From the NCBI GenBank assembly GCA_030690165.1, contig JAUYHF010000061.1, positions 1-59,522 of the forward strand: a stretch of DNA of 59,522 nucleotides. Direction: 5' to 3'. Below are positions 15,771 through 23,890 of the stretch, piece after piece. Both the position numbers and the translations under genes were made by a program. The DNA comes from Deltaproteobacteria bacterium. Its GTDB lineage: Bacteria; Desulfobacterota; GWC2-55-46; UBA9637. The notes beneath the pieces were generated by a model. It was given only the letters and a program-made list of their open reading frames with translations, did not search any database and was not told where the DNA came from. Position 1 is the first letter of the stretch. The number at the start of each line of letters is the position of its first letter.

Positions 15771-17575
15771 CAGCCATCAGCCTTCAACCTTACCACCTTT
15801 TCATCTCCGCCGTGAAACTGCATACGATAAATCCGGCAATATTCTCCGCCGAGTTTTAAAAGCTCTTCATGTCTCCCCATCTCTTTTATCCCGCCGTCAG
15901 CAAGAACAATAATTCTGTCCGCATTTCTCACAGTGGAAAGTCTGTGCGCGACAACAAAGGTGGTTCTTCCATGCACAAGATTATTTAATCCCTTCTGAAC
16001 TTCCATTTCAGATTCTGTATCAAGAGATGATGTTGCCTCATCAAGTATAAGTATAGGGGCATTTTTGAGTATCGCCCTTGCAATTGATAATCTTTGTCTC
16101 TCACCCCCTGACAATCTAACGCCGCCTTCGCCTATTATAGTATCATATCCCTGAGGCAGCTTTCTGATAAAGCTGTCTGCATTGGCAGCCTTTGCCGCAT
16201 TCACTATGTCATCATAATCACCTCTTTCAATATCGCCATAGGCAATATTTTTCTTTACAGTGTCATTAAACAGGATGACATGCTGGGAAACTATGGCAAT
16301 CTGCGCCCTGAGGGAATCCCGGGCAATATCCCTGATATCCGCGCCGTCAAAGAGAATAGCCCCTTCAGTGACATCATAAAATCTTGGAAGCAGGTTTACA
16401 AATGTCGTCTTGCCGACGCCGCTTGTCCCGACTATTGCTATAACCTCTCCGTTTTTGACCTTGAGATTTACATCTTTAAGAACCCATTTGTCGCCGTATC
16501 TGAACGAGGCATTTCTAAGCTCAAGTCCCTCTGATATGCCATCAATCCTTTTTGCATTTTCTTTATCCTTTGTCTCCTGAGGAATATCTAAAAGTTCAAA
16601 CACCCTCGATGCAGCGGCAAGGCCGCTCTGGATATTCATATTAACGCCGTTAAGCGCTTTGATTGGCTGGTACAACATTAGAACTGCCGCAAAAAAAGAT
16701 ATAAAATCTTCCGGTCTCAATGTGCCATCCTGAATCCTGTATGCCGCATACCATATTGTAACAGCGAAACCAATTGCCCCGAACATCTCCATCATTGGCG
16801 GTGTAACAGCCCTTACCTTTATGGACTTCATCCTGAGTTTTGAAAATCGCTCGTTCTCCCTGCCGAACCTGAGCTCTTCATATTTCTCCATGCAAAAAGC
16901 CTTTACAATCTTTATGCCGGCTATAGCCTCATGGAGGAGTGCTGTCATAGCGCCCATGCTTGCCTGACCCTGCGTGGAAACCTTGCGCATTTTTTTAGAG
17001 AACCTGATCATAGGATATATAGCAAGCGGAAAGGCAATAAAGGCAGCGGCCGCAAGTTTCCAGTCCCTGCTTATAACCAGAGCAGCCAATACTATAATCG
17101 TAAGGCTTTCCCGAAGCAGTGTTGCCGCTGAATCTGCCGCTGTATTCTGCAGCATGCCCACATCGTTTGTAACCCTTGACATCAATGCGCCTGTTGAGTT
17201 TTTGGTAAAATAAGAAAGAGGAAGGTTCAGGATATGTTTATAAAGGAGAGCTCTTATATCAGTAACTATGCCCTGCCCGACATATCCCATAAAATAAGAC
17301 TGGCCGAAGAATGAAATGCCTTTAATAACGGCAACGATAATAATAACAATAGGCACGACCACAAGCATCTCGGACCTGCTGAATGTAAAGATGTCCATAG
17401 GTATGAGCCTTATGGTGTCATCGGCGCTGTTTGTGAACAGAAATTTCATAACAGGCCCTATCAGATAGGCAAATGCGCCATTGGAAAGAGCAAGCGCCAG
17501 CATAAAGAATATTGCCAGGGTCAGATGCCCCCAGTAATGAAAAAGAAATTTTAATAGACGAAGATAGAGCTTCAT
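15770..17575 (-). CDS. msbA: Lipid A export ABC transporter MsbA
   Basis: 601 residues. An N-terminal six-helix exporter domain (about 1-330) is fused to a nucleotide-binding domain with Walker A GTSGVGKTTF, Q-loop IVSQHVILFND, signature LSGGERQRLS, Walker B ILILDEATSSLD and the H-loop VVAHRLSTV. MsbA homodimers flip core-lipid A across the inner membrane. It overlaps the lpxB stop by 4 nt and the acyltransferase start by 1 nt. The gene end lies in a short heptamer repeat (CATCAGC twice, about 15768-15781). Confidence 0.95.
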   Translation of the reverse strand: MKLYLRLLKFLFHYWGHLTLAIFFMLALALSNGAFAYLIGPVMKFLFTNSADDTIRLIPMDIFTFSRSEMLVVVPIVIIIVAVIKGISFFGQSYFMGYVGQGIVTDIRALLYKHILNLPLSYFTKNSTGALMSRVTNDVGMLQNTAADSAATLLRESLTIIVLAALVISRDWKLAAAAFIAFPLAIYPMIRFSKKMRKVSTQGQASMGAMTALLHEAIAGIKIVKAFCMEKYEELRFGRENERFSKLRMKSIKVRAVTPPMMEMFGAIGFAVTIWYAAYRIQDGTLRPEDFISFFAAVLMLYQPIKALNGVNMNIQSGLAAASRVFELLDIPQETKDKENAKRIDGISEGLELRNASFRYGDKWVLKDVNLKVKNGEVIAIVGTSGVGKTTFVNLLPRFYDVTEGAILFDGADIRDIARDSLRAQIAIVSQHVILFNDTVKKNIAYGDIERGDYDDIVNAAKAANADSFIRKLPQGYDTIIGEGGVRLSGGERQRLSIARAILKNAPILILDEATSSLDTESEMEVQKGLNNLVHGRTTFVVAHRLSTVRNADRIIVLADGGIKEMGRHEELLKLGGEYCRIYRMQFHGGDEKVVRLKADG

Positions 17576-18789
17576 AGCTTCTGGCTCCTGACTTCCCTGC
17601 CTACTGCCTGCAGGGGCAAGCCTGACTCCTGACTTTTTAAAAAAGAATATATCTCTTCTGCCGCCTTCTTTGACGCATCGCCGCTTCCGAGTTTTTTCCC
17701 CATCTCTTTAAGTTCAGAAATAACACTATTTCTTGTATCCCTGTTGCCTAAAAATTTTAAAATATCTTTTGCTATCAGTTCCGGTCTGGCATTTTCCTGA
17801 ATAAGCTCAGGCACTATCCATTTTCCAGCCACAATATTCGGAAGGCCGATATAATCAACCCTTACAAACATCCTGCCAATAATGGAAGTTAAAATGGAAA
17901 CCTTATAGATAATAACCATCGGAACTTCCATCAAAGCAGTCTCAAGGGTTGCTGTGCCAGATGCAACAATTGCGGCATCAGATGCCCTTAACACCTCATA
18001 AAGACGGCCGCGGACAATAGCAATCTCAAACCTGTCTCTGCAGGTAGTAAGCAGGGATTGCGAGTTCTTTATAATCTCCTCAATAAAAGTTTGTTCTATC
18101 GTATCTGCCAGAGGCAGTATAAATTGAATATCCTTTATTTCCCTTTTTATAATAGCGGCGGCCTCAAGCATTACAGGAAGAAGCCTTTCAACCTCATGCC
18201 TCCTACTTCCGGGAAGAAGCGCAACAACACGACCATGCCCCATGCTGAGGCTTGATAATGCATCTTCCTTAGACAAGCGGCACGACACTATCCCTGCCAA
18301 CGGATGGCCTACATATTCCACATCCATGCCTGCCTTCTTATAAATATCCTCTTCAAATGGAAAGACAACAAGCATCTTATCTACAAGCCTTGCTATCTTT
18401 TTAACCCGTCTCCTTCTCCATGCCCACACCTGAGGGCCTATGTAATATATTACAGGGATCCCTCTCTTATCAGCCTCTTTTGCAACATGCAGATTAAAAT
18501 CAGGAAAATCTATAAGGACAACAATGTCAGGTCTGTTTTCATCAAGGGCCTTTTTGAGTTTATTAAATGCGGCATAGAGTCTGCCAAGTTTCAGTATAAC
18601 CTCTGAAATCCCAACTACCGCCAGATTCTTTGAGTCTTCAATTGCGCTGAACCCCACCCCCTTCATCTTCTCCCCGCCCACACCGTAAAACCTCAGCGCT
18701 GGATCTATCTCCTTTAAAGCCTTTATAAGATTTGAACCATGCAAGTCTCCTGATGCCTCACCCGCAACTATGAGGATGCTGCCACTCAT
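17572..18789 (-). CDS. lpxB: Lipid-A-disaccharide synthase
   Basis: About 405 residues from the ATG at 18789. The start begins MSGSILIVAGEASGDLHGSN, the conserved LpxB N-terminus. IPVIYYIGPQVWAWRRRRVKKIA, PFEEDIYKKAGMDVEYVGHPL, LPGSRRHEVERLLP and ASGTATLETAL are family landmarks. It condenses UDP-2,3-diacylglucosamine with lipid X. A longer frame from a TTG at 18849 would add 20 residues made only of heptamer repeat and overlap the previous gene, so it was not chosen. The last 20 residues (ESGLPLQAVGREVRSQKL region) also come from repeat DNA at about 17578-17640. Confidence 0.95.
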   Translation of the reverse strand: MSGSILIVAGEASGDLHGSNLIKALKEIDPALRFYGVGGEKMKGVGFSAIEDSKNLAVVGISEVILKLGRLYAAFNKLKKALDENRPDIVVLIDFPDFNLHVAKEADKRGIPVIYYIGPQVWAWRRRRVKKIARLVDKMLVVFPFEEDIYKKAGMDVEYVGHPLAGIVSCRLSKEDALSSLSMGHGRVVALLPGSRRHEVERLLPVMLEAAAIIKREIKDIQFILPLADTIEQTFIEEIIKNSQSLLTTCRDRFEIAIVRGRLYEVLRASDAAIVASGTATLETALMEVPMVIIYKVSILTSIIGRMFVRVDYIGLPNIVAGKWIVPELIQENARPELIAKDILKFLGNRDTRNSVISELKEMGKKLGSGDASKKAAEEIYSFLKSQESGLPLQAVGREVRSQKL

Positions 18790-18860
18790 AGGATTTGGGA
18801 TTTGGGATTTGAGATTCGGGATTTTGGATTTCAAATCCGCAATCCGCAATCCGCAATTTT
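18790..18860. repeat. Inverted pair of heptamer arrays between the Gfo/Idh gene and lpxB
   Basis: Units of GGGATTT type (18791-18830) face units of CCGCAAT type (18836-18857); the reverse complement of the second array gives GCGGATT. The element overlaps the last codons of the Gfo/Idh gene (NKIADCGLRI) and fills the whole gap up to the lpxB ATG, leaving lpxB without a visible Shine-Dalgarno. Confidence 0.7.
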
Positions 18861-19784
18861 ATTTTGTATCATCTGTGCAACCTCAAGAGCCCTTCTTCCA
18901 TCCTCCCCTGATACTAACGGAGGTTTTCTTGCAGCCACACAATGCAAAAACGCCTTTATCTCTTCCAACAATGTGTCATTTTTCTCTATCTTTATATCTT
19001 CTTCTATAATCCGGGGCATTTCCCCTTTTTCCCCCGAAAACTTTCTGAATACCGCCATGCTCTGATGCGCATAATCAATTGATATACAGGCATCATGCTG
19101 GAATAGCCTTATCTTCCTCTCCCTCTCCTTTGACACCCTGCTTGCCGTAACATTTGCAACACATCCATTTTTGAACCTTATCCTTGCATTTGCCATATCA
19201 ACCTTATCAGTTATAACAGGCACACCGACAGCATCCACTGCCTCAATATCTGATTTAACAAAATTCAGGATGATATCTATATCATGTATCATCATATCAA
19301 GGATTACATCAACATCAGTGGACCTGTTTGAAAACGGTGAAAGCCTGTGACAGTCTATAAACAGAGGATTGTTAACTATACCTTCAGCGGCTGTCACCGC
19401 CGCATTAAATCTCTCAAGATGCCCGACCTGCAGAAGAGCCTTTCTCTTTCCGGCCTCTTTTATAAGTTCATCCGCCTCTTCAACAGTATTTGTTATGGGT
19501 TTTTCTAAAAGGCAATCTATGCCTTGCGAAAGAAAGTCCTTTGCAATCCTGTAATGAAGGACTGTAGGAACAACAATACTTACTGCATCCACCTTATCTT
19601 TCGAAAGAATATCATGGTAAGAATAAAATGCGTTTGTCTTTAAATTTGACGCAACCTCCTCTACCCTTTTTTTATCTGCGTCAACAACCCCCACAAGTTC
19701 CACATCAGGAAGGCCTGCATATTTTTCTGCGTGAAATTTACCAAGGTGTCCAACACCTATTACGGCAACCCTAATCCGTTTCAT
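18831..19784 (-). CDS. Gfo/Idh/MocA-family dehydrogenase, candidate GnnA-like lipid A enzyme
   Basis: 317 residues. N-terminal Rossmann fold with VAVIGVGHLGKFHAEKYA, then DAVSIVVPTVLHYRIA and CLLEKPITNTVEEADEL, including the EKP motif of the family. The C-terminal domain has MMIHDIDIIL with a catalytic-type His. It lies between lpxA (14-nt overlap) and lpxB. In species that make 2,3-diamino lipid A, GnnA (Gfo/Idh type) oxidises UDP-GlcNAc at C3 before transamination by GnnB. No GnnB-type aminotransferase is in this window, so that role is inference. Confidence 0.88.
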   Translation of the reverse strand: MKRIRVAVIGVGHLGKFHAEKYAGLPDVELVGVVDADKKRVEEVASNLKTNAFYSYHDILSKDKVDAVSIVVPTVLHYRIAKDFLSQGIDCLLEKPITNTVEEADELIKEAGKRKALLQVGHLERFNAAVTAAEGIVNNPLFIDCHRLSPFSNRSTDVDVILDMMIHDIDIILNFVKSDIEAVDAVGVPVITDKVDMANARIRFKNGCVANVTASRVSKERERKIRLFQHDACISIDYAHQSMAVFRKFSGEKGEMPRIIEEDIKIEKNDTLLEEIKAFLHCVAARKPPLVSGEDGRRALEVAQMIQNKIADCGLRI

Positions 19785-20607
19785 CTCCCTCTGCCCTTCT
19801 CCCTGTTTCTCTTGTGATACCGCGCTTAGAGCCTTTAATGAATTCTACGAGCTTTGCCGCGTGTATTGAATGTTTCATTTCTTCCTCTAATTTGCCGACA
19901 GCATCCGTTAGTGTAAGGCCGCTTCTAAAAAGGATATTGTATGCCTTTTTCAGGGCGTCAATTTCTTCCCTTGAAAAACCGTGTCTTCTGAGCCCCACCT
20001 TGTTAAGACCGTACAGCTTCGCCCTGTTTCCAACAGCCATAACATACGGAGGCACATCGTGCGTAATTGCCGAAGCGCCGCCTATGATTGCGTAGGCGCC
20101 CACATTGGCAAATTGATGAATGGCAACAAGCCCCCCGATTATAGCATGGTCTTCTATCCTCACATGGCCTGCCAGAGTAGCCGCATTTGCCATAATAACA
20201 TTGTTTCCTATCTTGCAGTCATGGGCAATATGAACATAGGCCATCAGAAAATTTTTATCGCCTATAACTGTCTGACCTCCGCCCTTAACAGTCCCTCTGT
20301 GAATTGTGACAAATTCCCTTATCACATTATTATTGCCGATTATTACCTCAGTCTTTTCATCTTTATATGTAAGGTCCTGAGGCGGCGCGCCTATAGAGGC
20401 GAATTGATGTATACTGCATCCAGTTCCTATCCTTGTCCAGCCATCTGCCACAACATGGGAACCTATAACCGTCCCTCTTCCTATCTTCACATCCCTGCCT
20501 ATAACTGAATAAGGCCCTATCTCAACGCCCTCATCAATCTCCGCGCCGTTATGGATTATAGCAGTAGGATGGATTAAATCTTTATCATTTTTAGCCTTTA
20601 CAATCAT
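19771..20607 (-). CDS. lpxA: UDP-N-acetylglucosamine O-acyltransferase
   Basis: 278 residues, left-handed beta-helix built from hexapeptide repeats followed by a C-terminal helical domain. The catalytic His lies in LMAYVHIAHDC; HQFASIGAPPQDLTY and GLNKVGLRRHGFS are LpxA hallmarks. It attaches the first 3-hydroxyacyl chain in lipid A synthesis. The last residues (ITRETGRRAEGDETD) are translated from a CTCTGCC-type heptamer run and overlap the next gene by 14 nt. Confidence 0.96.
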   Translation of the reverse strand: MIVKAKNDKDLIHPTAIIHNGAEIDEGVEIGPYSVIGRDVKIGRGTVIGSHVVADGWTRIGTGCSIHQFASIGAPPQDLTYKDEKTEVIIGNNNVIREFVTIHRGTVKGGGQTVIGDKNFLMAYVHIAHDCKIGNNVIMANAATLAGHVRIEDHAIIGGLVAIHQFANVGAYAIIGGASAITHDVPPYVMAVGNRAKLYGLNKVGLRRHGFSREEIDALKKAYNILFRSGLTLTDAVGKLEEEMKHSIHAAKLVEFIKGSKRGITRETGRRAEGDETD

Positions 20608-20634
20608 TCTCTACTCCATTTTTAGATTTATCGC

Positions 20635-20715
20635 GGGTTCAAGTTTGTAACTTGAACCCAAATAATTCGTATGAGGCAAATACGAACTTTATGGAGCAGG
20701 TTACAAACCTGCTCC
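20635..20715. repeat. Three consecutive palindromes with 7-nt loops
   Basis: First: 9-nt arms GGGTTCAAG and complement, loop TTTGTAA (20635-20659). Second: 7-nt arms TTCGTAT and complement, loop GAGGCAA (20666-20686). Third: 8-nt arms GGAGCAGG and complement, loop TTACAAA (20693-20715). Loops one and three are reverse complements while the arms differ. They fill the gap between fabZ and lpxA. Confidence 0.8.
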
Positions 20716-20732
20716 CGCAAAGCGTCAACTAA

Positions 20733-21161
20733 TTACTTATCCACTATCGTTGCCATAAGCTCAGCCTCAGCAACAAGGTTGTCGTCAACATACGCCTCGC
20801 CTTTAAATGCCCATATGGCGCCGCGTTGTTTTGTAATCTCCAGCACAAGCTCAAGTTTATCACCCGGCAGCACAGGCTTGCGGAATTTTGCCTTGTCTAT
20901 GCCCATAAAATACACGGCCTTATTTGCCACATTAGCGGACTTGAACGCGAGTATGCCGCCCACCTGCGCCATTGCCTCTATTATCAAAACACCAGGCATA
21001 ATCGGATGACCCGGGAAATGTCCCTGAAAAAACGGCTCGTTGATTGTGACATTCTTTATGCCCTTTGCGCGCTTCCCTGCCTCAAACTCTACAACCTTAT
21101 CCACTAAAAGAAACGGATACCGGTGGGGAAGGGTATTTAGAATCTCCTTGATGTCAATCAT
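20733..21161 (-). CDS. fabZ: 3-hydroxyacyl-ACP dehydratase FabZ
   Basis: 142 residues, hotdog fold. [39 protein letters not shown] (catalytic His and Glu) and [14 protein letters not shown] identify FabZ. It dehydrates 3-hydroxyacyl-ACP in fatty acid synthesis and balances the 3-hydroxyacyl-ACP pool used by LpxA and LpxD, hence its usual position between lpxD and lpxA. A clear AAGGAGG precedes the start. Both flanks carry palindromic repeats. Confidence 0.97.
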   Translation of the reverse strand: MIDIKEILNTLPHRYPFLLVDKVVEFEAGKRAKGIKNVTINEPFFQGHFPGHPIMPGVLIIEAMAQVGGILAFKSANVANKAVYFMGIDKAKFRKPVLPGDKLELVLEITKQRGAIWAFKGEAYVDDNLVAEAELMATIVDK

Positions 21162-21190
21162 AAAACCTCCTTATTTTTCCCCTTCATGCC

Positions 21191-21247
21191 GGTTCAAATT
21201 TGTAATCTGAACCAAATAATGTATGGTTCAAGCTGTAAACTTGAACC
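21191..21247. repeat. Two palindromes upstream of fabZ
   Basis: 21191-21213 has arms GGTTCAAA and TCTGAACC (one mismatch) around TTTGTAA. 21225-21247 has arms GGTTCAAG and CTTGAACC around CTGTAAA. Both are 23 nt with 7-nt loops and share arms with the palindrome at 20635. Confidence 0.78.
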
Positions 21248-21261
21248 AACGAAGAAAATAA

Positions 21262-22143
21262 CTACTTGAGGGGAAATGCCAAACGAAATCCGTTGTCGCT
21301 GATCCGATCCGCAGGCTCAAGCCTGGACCGCTTAGCTGTCCTCAGATTCAGTGGGATGTTAAACCACGAACCGCCGCGCAGAACCCGGTAGGCGCTGCCA
21401 TTCGCCCCCTTGGGGTTGTCTTTCGGGCTATTTTTATAATAGTTCTCGTCATACCAGTCCTGCACCCATTCCCAGACATTGCCGCTCATATCGTATATGC
21501 CAAGTCCATTTGGCTGTTTTTGTCCCACCGGGTGTATTTTTCCGCCTGCATTTGAACTATACCATGCAATGCTGTCTATATCATTCCCACCGGCGTATTT
21601 CTCATTTTTGCCGCCGCTTCTTGCCGCATATTCCCATTGCGCCTCTGTGGGAAGCCTGTAATTTTTGCCTGTCTTTTGGTTGAGTTTATTTATAAATTCC
21701 TCAATATCATTCCAGCTTATGTTTGCAACAGGACAGTCGTCGCAGTCTCTAAAATATAATGGGTCATCTCCCATAACATCCTGCCACTGTTTCTGTGTTG
21801 CTTCATATTTCCCTATGTAAAAATCATTCACACATACCTCATGGACAGGTTTTTCATTGCTATCTCCATCAGCGAATGTACTCCCCATCTGAGCCCTATG
21901 GGTATCTGAAAAAAAGAGAGCGCCATCTCCATCGCCGAATGTGTCTCCCATCTGAAAACAACCCCCTTTGACAAAGACGAACTCCATGCCGGTTACCGGC
22001 TCTTTGAATGTCTTCTCCTTGGGGATCAACTGCTTATCGTCAAGCCGTGGCTTTTTTTCTTCTCCCGAAACAAAAAAGGATAAGCTAAAAAAAACAAACG
22101 CAAAAATGGCAATTACACTGATGTTAAATGTTCGTTTAGGCAT
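21262..22143 (-). CDS. SUMF1/FGE-fold protein, exported, lacking the catalytic Cys pair
   Basis: 293 residues with a signal peptide (to about residue 27) and one FGE-sulfatase domain: FVFVKGGCFQMG, VNDFYIGKYEATQKQW, NYRLPTEAQWEYAARSGG, GIYDMSGNVWEWVQDWY, and RVLRGGSWFN. True formylglycine-generating enzymes have two Cys after RGGS; here the segment is FNIPLNLRTAKRSR, so it is not a canonical FGE. Residues about 66-97 contain a near-duplicate of QMG-TF-DGD spaced 21 residues apart, a small in-frame tandem duplication. Finding it between lpxD and fabZ is unusual; function is unknown. Confidence 0.88.
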   Translation of the reverse strand: MPKRTFNISVIAIFAFVFFSLSFFVSGEEKKPRLDDKQLIPKEKTFKEPVTGMEFVFVKGGCFQMGDTFGDGDGALFFSDTHRAQMGSTFADGDSNEKPVHEVCVNDFYIGKYEATQKQWQDVMGDDPLYFRDCDDCPVANISWNDIEEFINKLNQKTGKNYRLPTEAQWEYAARSGGKNEKYAGGNDIDSIAWYSSNAGGKIHPVGQKQPNGLGIYDMSGNVWEWVQDWYDENYYKNSPKDNPKGANGSAYRVLRGGSWFNIPLNLRTAKRSRLEPADRISDNGFRLAFPLK

Positions 22144-22185
22144 CTAAAACCTCCATCTCGGAATTCAGAAAGCAGGTGCAAACCC

Positions 22186-23250
22186 CTAACCCTGCTCCCT
22201 CTCCTCTTCTTCCAACTCCTCTACCCTCTTCTCCAATTCAAGTATCTTCTTCCTCATTTCAGGGAGCTTTGCAAATATGTTCTGCGCTTTCAGCCATTCC
22301 CTGTGGGGTATGGCGGGTGTGCCTGAGAAAACGCCTTTCTCCGTAATATCCTGCGCAACACCTGATTGTGAACCGATGATCACATCATCTGTTATCTCTA
22401 TATGGCCTACAACGCCGACCTGACCGGCCAGGGTCACCCTGTTGCCAAGCTTTGTGCTTCCTGCAATACCCGCCTGCGCGACAATGGCAGAGTCTTCTCC
22501 GATTGTAACATTATGGGCTATCTGCACTAAATTATCTATCTTCGTTCCTCTGGCAACGACCGTTTCTCCTAATGTTGCCCTGTCAATTGTCACACATGCG
22601 CCAATCTCCACATCATCCTCAATCCTTACAATGCCCACCTGCGGTATCTTATGATATTTAGAGCCGTCCTTTGCAAAACCAAAACCATCGCTTCCCACAA
22701 CAGAGTTGCAGTGAATTATAACCCGTTTGCCTATGCGGCATCCTTCTCTTATGGACACATTTGAATGCAATACTGTGTCATCGCCTATACTTGCGCCCAT
22801 GCCAATATAAACCCCGGGATACAGCACCGCCCTATCGCCTATATTAGCATCGTCATCTATATATACATGCGGATATATTGAGACAGACAAACCTATTTCA
22901 GCGGTATGATGAATATGCGCATTAGGATGAATGCCGTGATAAGGCAAAGGCAGCGGATTGAAAAAAGCCAACGTTTTTGCAAAGGCCAGATACGGGTTTT
23001 TAACATAAAGGATATTTTTCCCTTTGGGGACAGATTTTAAATCTGTCCCCAAAGCAACAATAATTGCAGAGGCCTTTGTGCCTGAAATGCCGGCAATATA
23101 TTTAGGGCTGGCAATAAATGTTATATCACCTTCTGCTGCCCTGTCTATACTTGCCACACCGCTTATAATAGTATTTTCATCTCCGGCAATATCGCCTCCA
23201 ACAAGTCCGGCCAGCTCTCTGAGGGTCTTTTTTATCTCAGTATTTGTCAC
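22186..23250 (-). CDS. lpxD: UDP-3-O-acylglucosamine N-acyltransferase
   Basis: 354 residues. An N-terminal uridine-binding domain (about 1-110), a long hexapeptide-repeat beta-helix with the catalytic His in [13 protein letters not shown], and a C-terminal coiled coil ([20 protein letters not shown]). It adds the second 3-hydroxyacyl chain. Within the N-domain a short insert, GTDLKSVPK, is encoded by the palindrome at 23023-23053. The related insert GTDLKSVP occurs in bamA. The gene overlaps skp by 4 nt. Confidence 0.96.
   Translation of the reverse strand: MTNTEIKKTLRELAGLVGGDIAGDENTIISGVASIDRAAEGDITFIASPKYIAGISGTKASAIIVALGTDLKSVPKGKNILYVKNPYLAFAKTLAFFNPLPLPYHGIHPNAHIHHTAEIGLSVSIYPHVYIDDDANIGDRAVLYPGVYIGMGASIGDDTVLHSNVSIREGCRIGKRVIIHCNSVVGSDGFGFAKDGSKYHKIPQVGIVRIEDDVEIGACVTIDRATLGETVVARGTKIDNLVQIAHNVTIGEDSAIVAQAGIAGSTKLGNRVTLAGQVGVVGHIEITDDVIIGSQSGVAQDITEKGVFSGTPAIPHREWLKAQNIFAKLPEMRKKILELEKRVEELEEEEREQG
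23023..23053. repeat. Perfect 12-bp palindrome inside lpxD
   Basis: Arms TTTGGGGACAGA and its complement around TTTTAAA. Read in the lpxD frame it encodes GTDLKSVPK, which interrupts the usual family sequence between the strand ASAIIV and KNPYLAFAK. Confidence 0.85.
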
Positions 23251-23792
23251 TTTTTTCCCTTGTTTTCCTTTTTAGCCTTCTTATATTCAACATCGTAGGC
23301 TTTTATGAGATCATTGGTCAGGTCTGCTTCAGGCGGGCCATATATCAAGCCCTGCAGCTCAAATAAAAAGGTATAGCCCTTCTCCTTTGCTAACGGTTTG
23401 GCAATCTCTATCAGGTCTTTTACGATTACGGTCTTTTTTTCCTGTTCCCTTCTTTTAAGGTCGTCATTTGATTGTAAATAAAATCTCTGAAACTCCTGCA
23501 TCCTGGACTGTAATTCCTTTTGTTTCTGTTCCTGCATATCCGCGCTCCATACAGTCTTCTTTTTTTCTATTTCCTCATTGAGTTTTTTAAGATCTTCCTG
23601 TTTTACATCTATCTGCTCCTGCCTCTTCTTGGTCTCTGCCTCAAGTTCCAGAACTGCCTCTTTCCCCGCCAAACACTCGTTCAATGCCTTCTGAAGATTA
23701 ACATAACCAAGTTTCAATTCTGCTGCCACTGCCGCGCCTGAAAATATGACGGCAACTATAATTACCATAATGCCAATCTGTAGTTTTTTCAT
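23247..23792 (-). CDS. skp: OmpH/Skp-family periplasmic chaperone
   Basis: 181 residues. Signal peptide ending GAAVAA near residue 23, then [13 protein letters not shown], the typical Skp mature N-terminus, followed by long charged coiled-coil helices (about 45-130). Skp trimers hold unfolded outer-membrane proteins on the way to BamA. The position directly between bamA and lpxD is the classic arrangement. Confidence 0.92.
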   Translation of the reverse strand: MKKLQIGIMVIIVAVIFSGAAVAAELKLGYVNLQKALNECLAGKEAVLELEAETKKRQEQIDVKQEDLKKLNEEIEKKKTVWSADMQEQKQKELQSRMQEFQRFYLQSNDDLKRREQEKKTVIVKDLIEIAKPLAKEKGYTFLFELQGLIYGPPEADLTNDLIKAYDVEYKKAKKENKGKK

Positions 23793-23813
23793 GTTATCTC
23801 TCCTTTTTTATAG

Positions 23814-23886
23814 AGCCAAAGATTCAAAGAGTCAGAGTGTCAGAGTAAAAACTTTATCGCTATGACTCTTTGACTCTTTGACACTG
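23814..23886. repeat. Inverted pair of heptamer arrays between bamA and skp
   Basis: Left units of AAGAGTC/AGAGTGT type face right units GACTCTT, TGACTCT and TTGACAC across a short centre (about 23845-23860), giving a long imperfect hairpin in the 98-bp intergenic gap. Confidence 0.65.
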
Positions 23887-23890
23887 TTTT

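Noticed and set aside
18790-18849. TTG start extending LpxB by 20 residues
   Set aside because: The extension is pure heptamer-repeat translation and overlaps the previous gene; the family N-terminus starts at the ATG at 18789.
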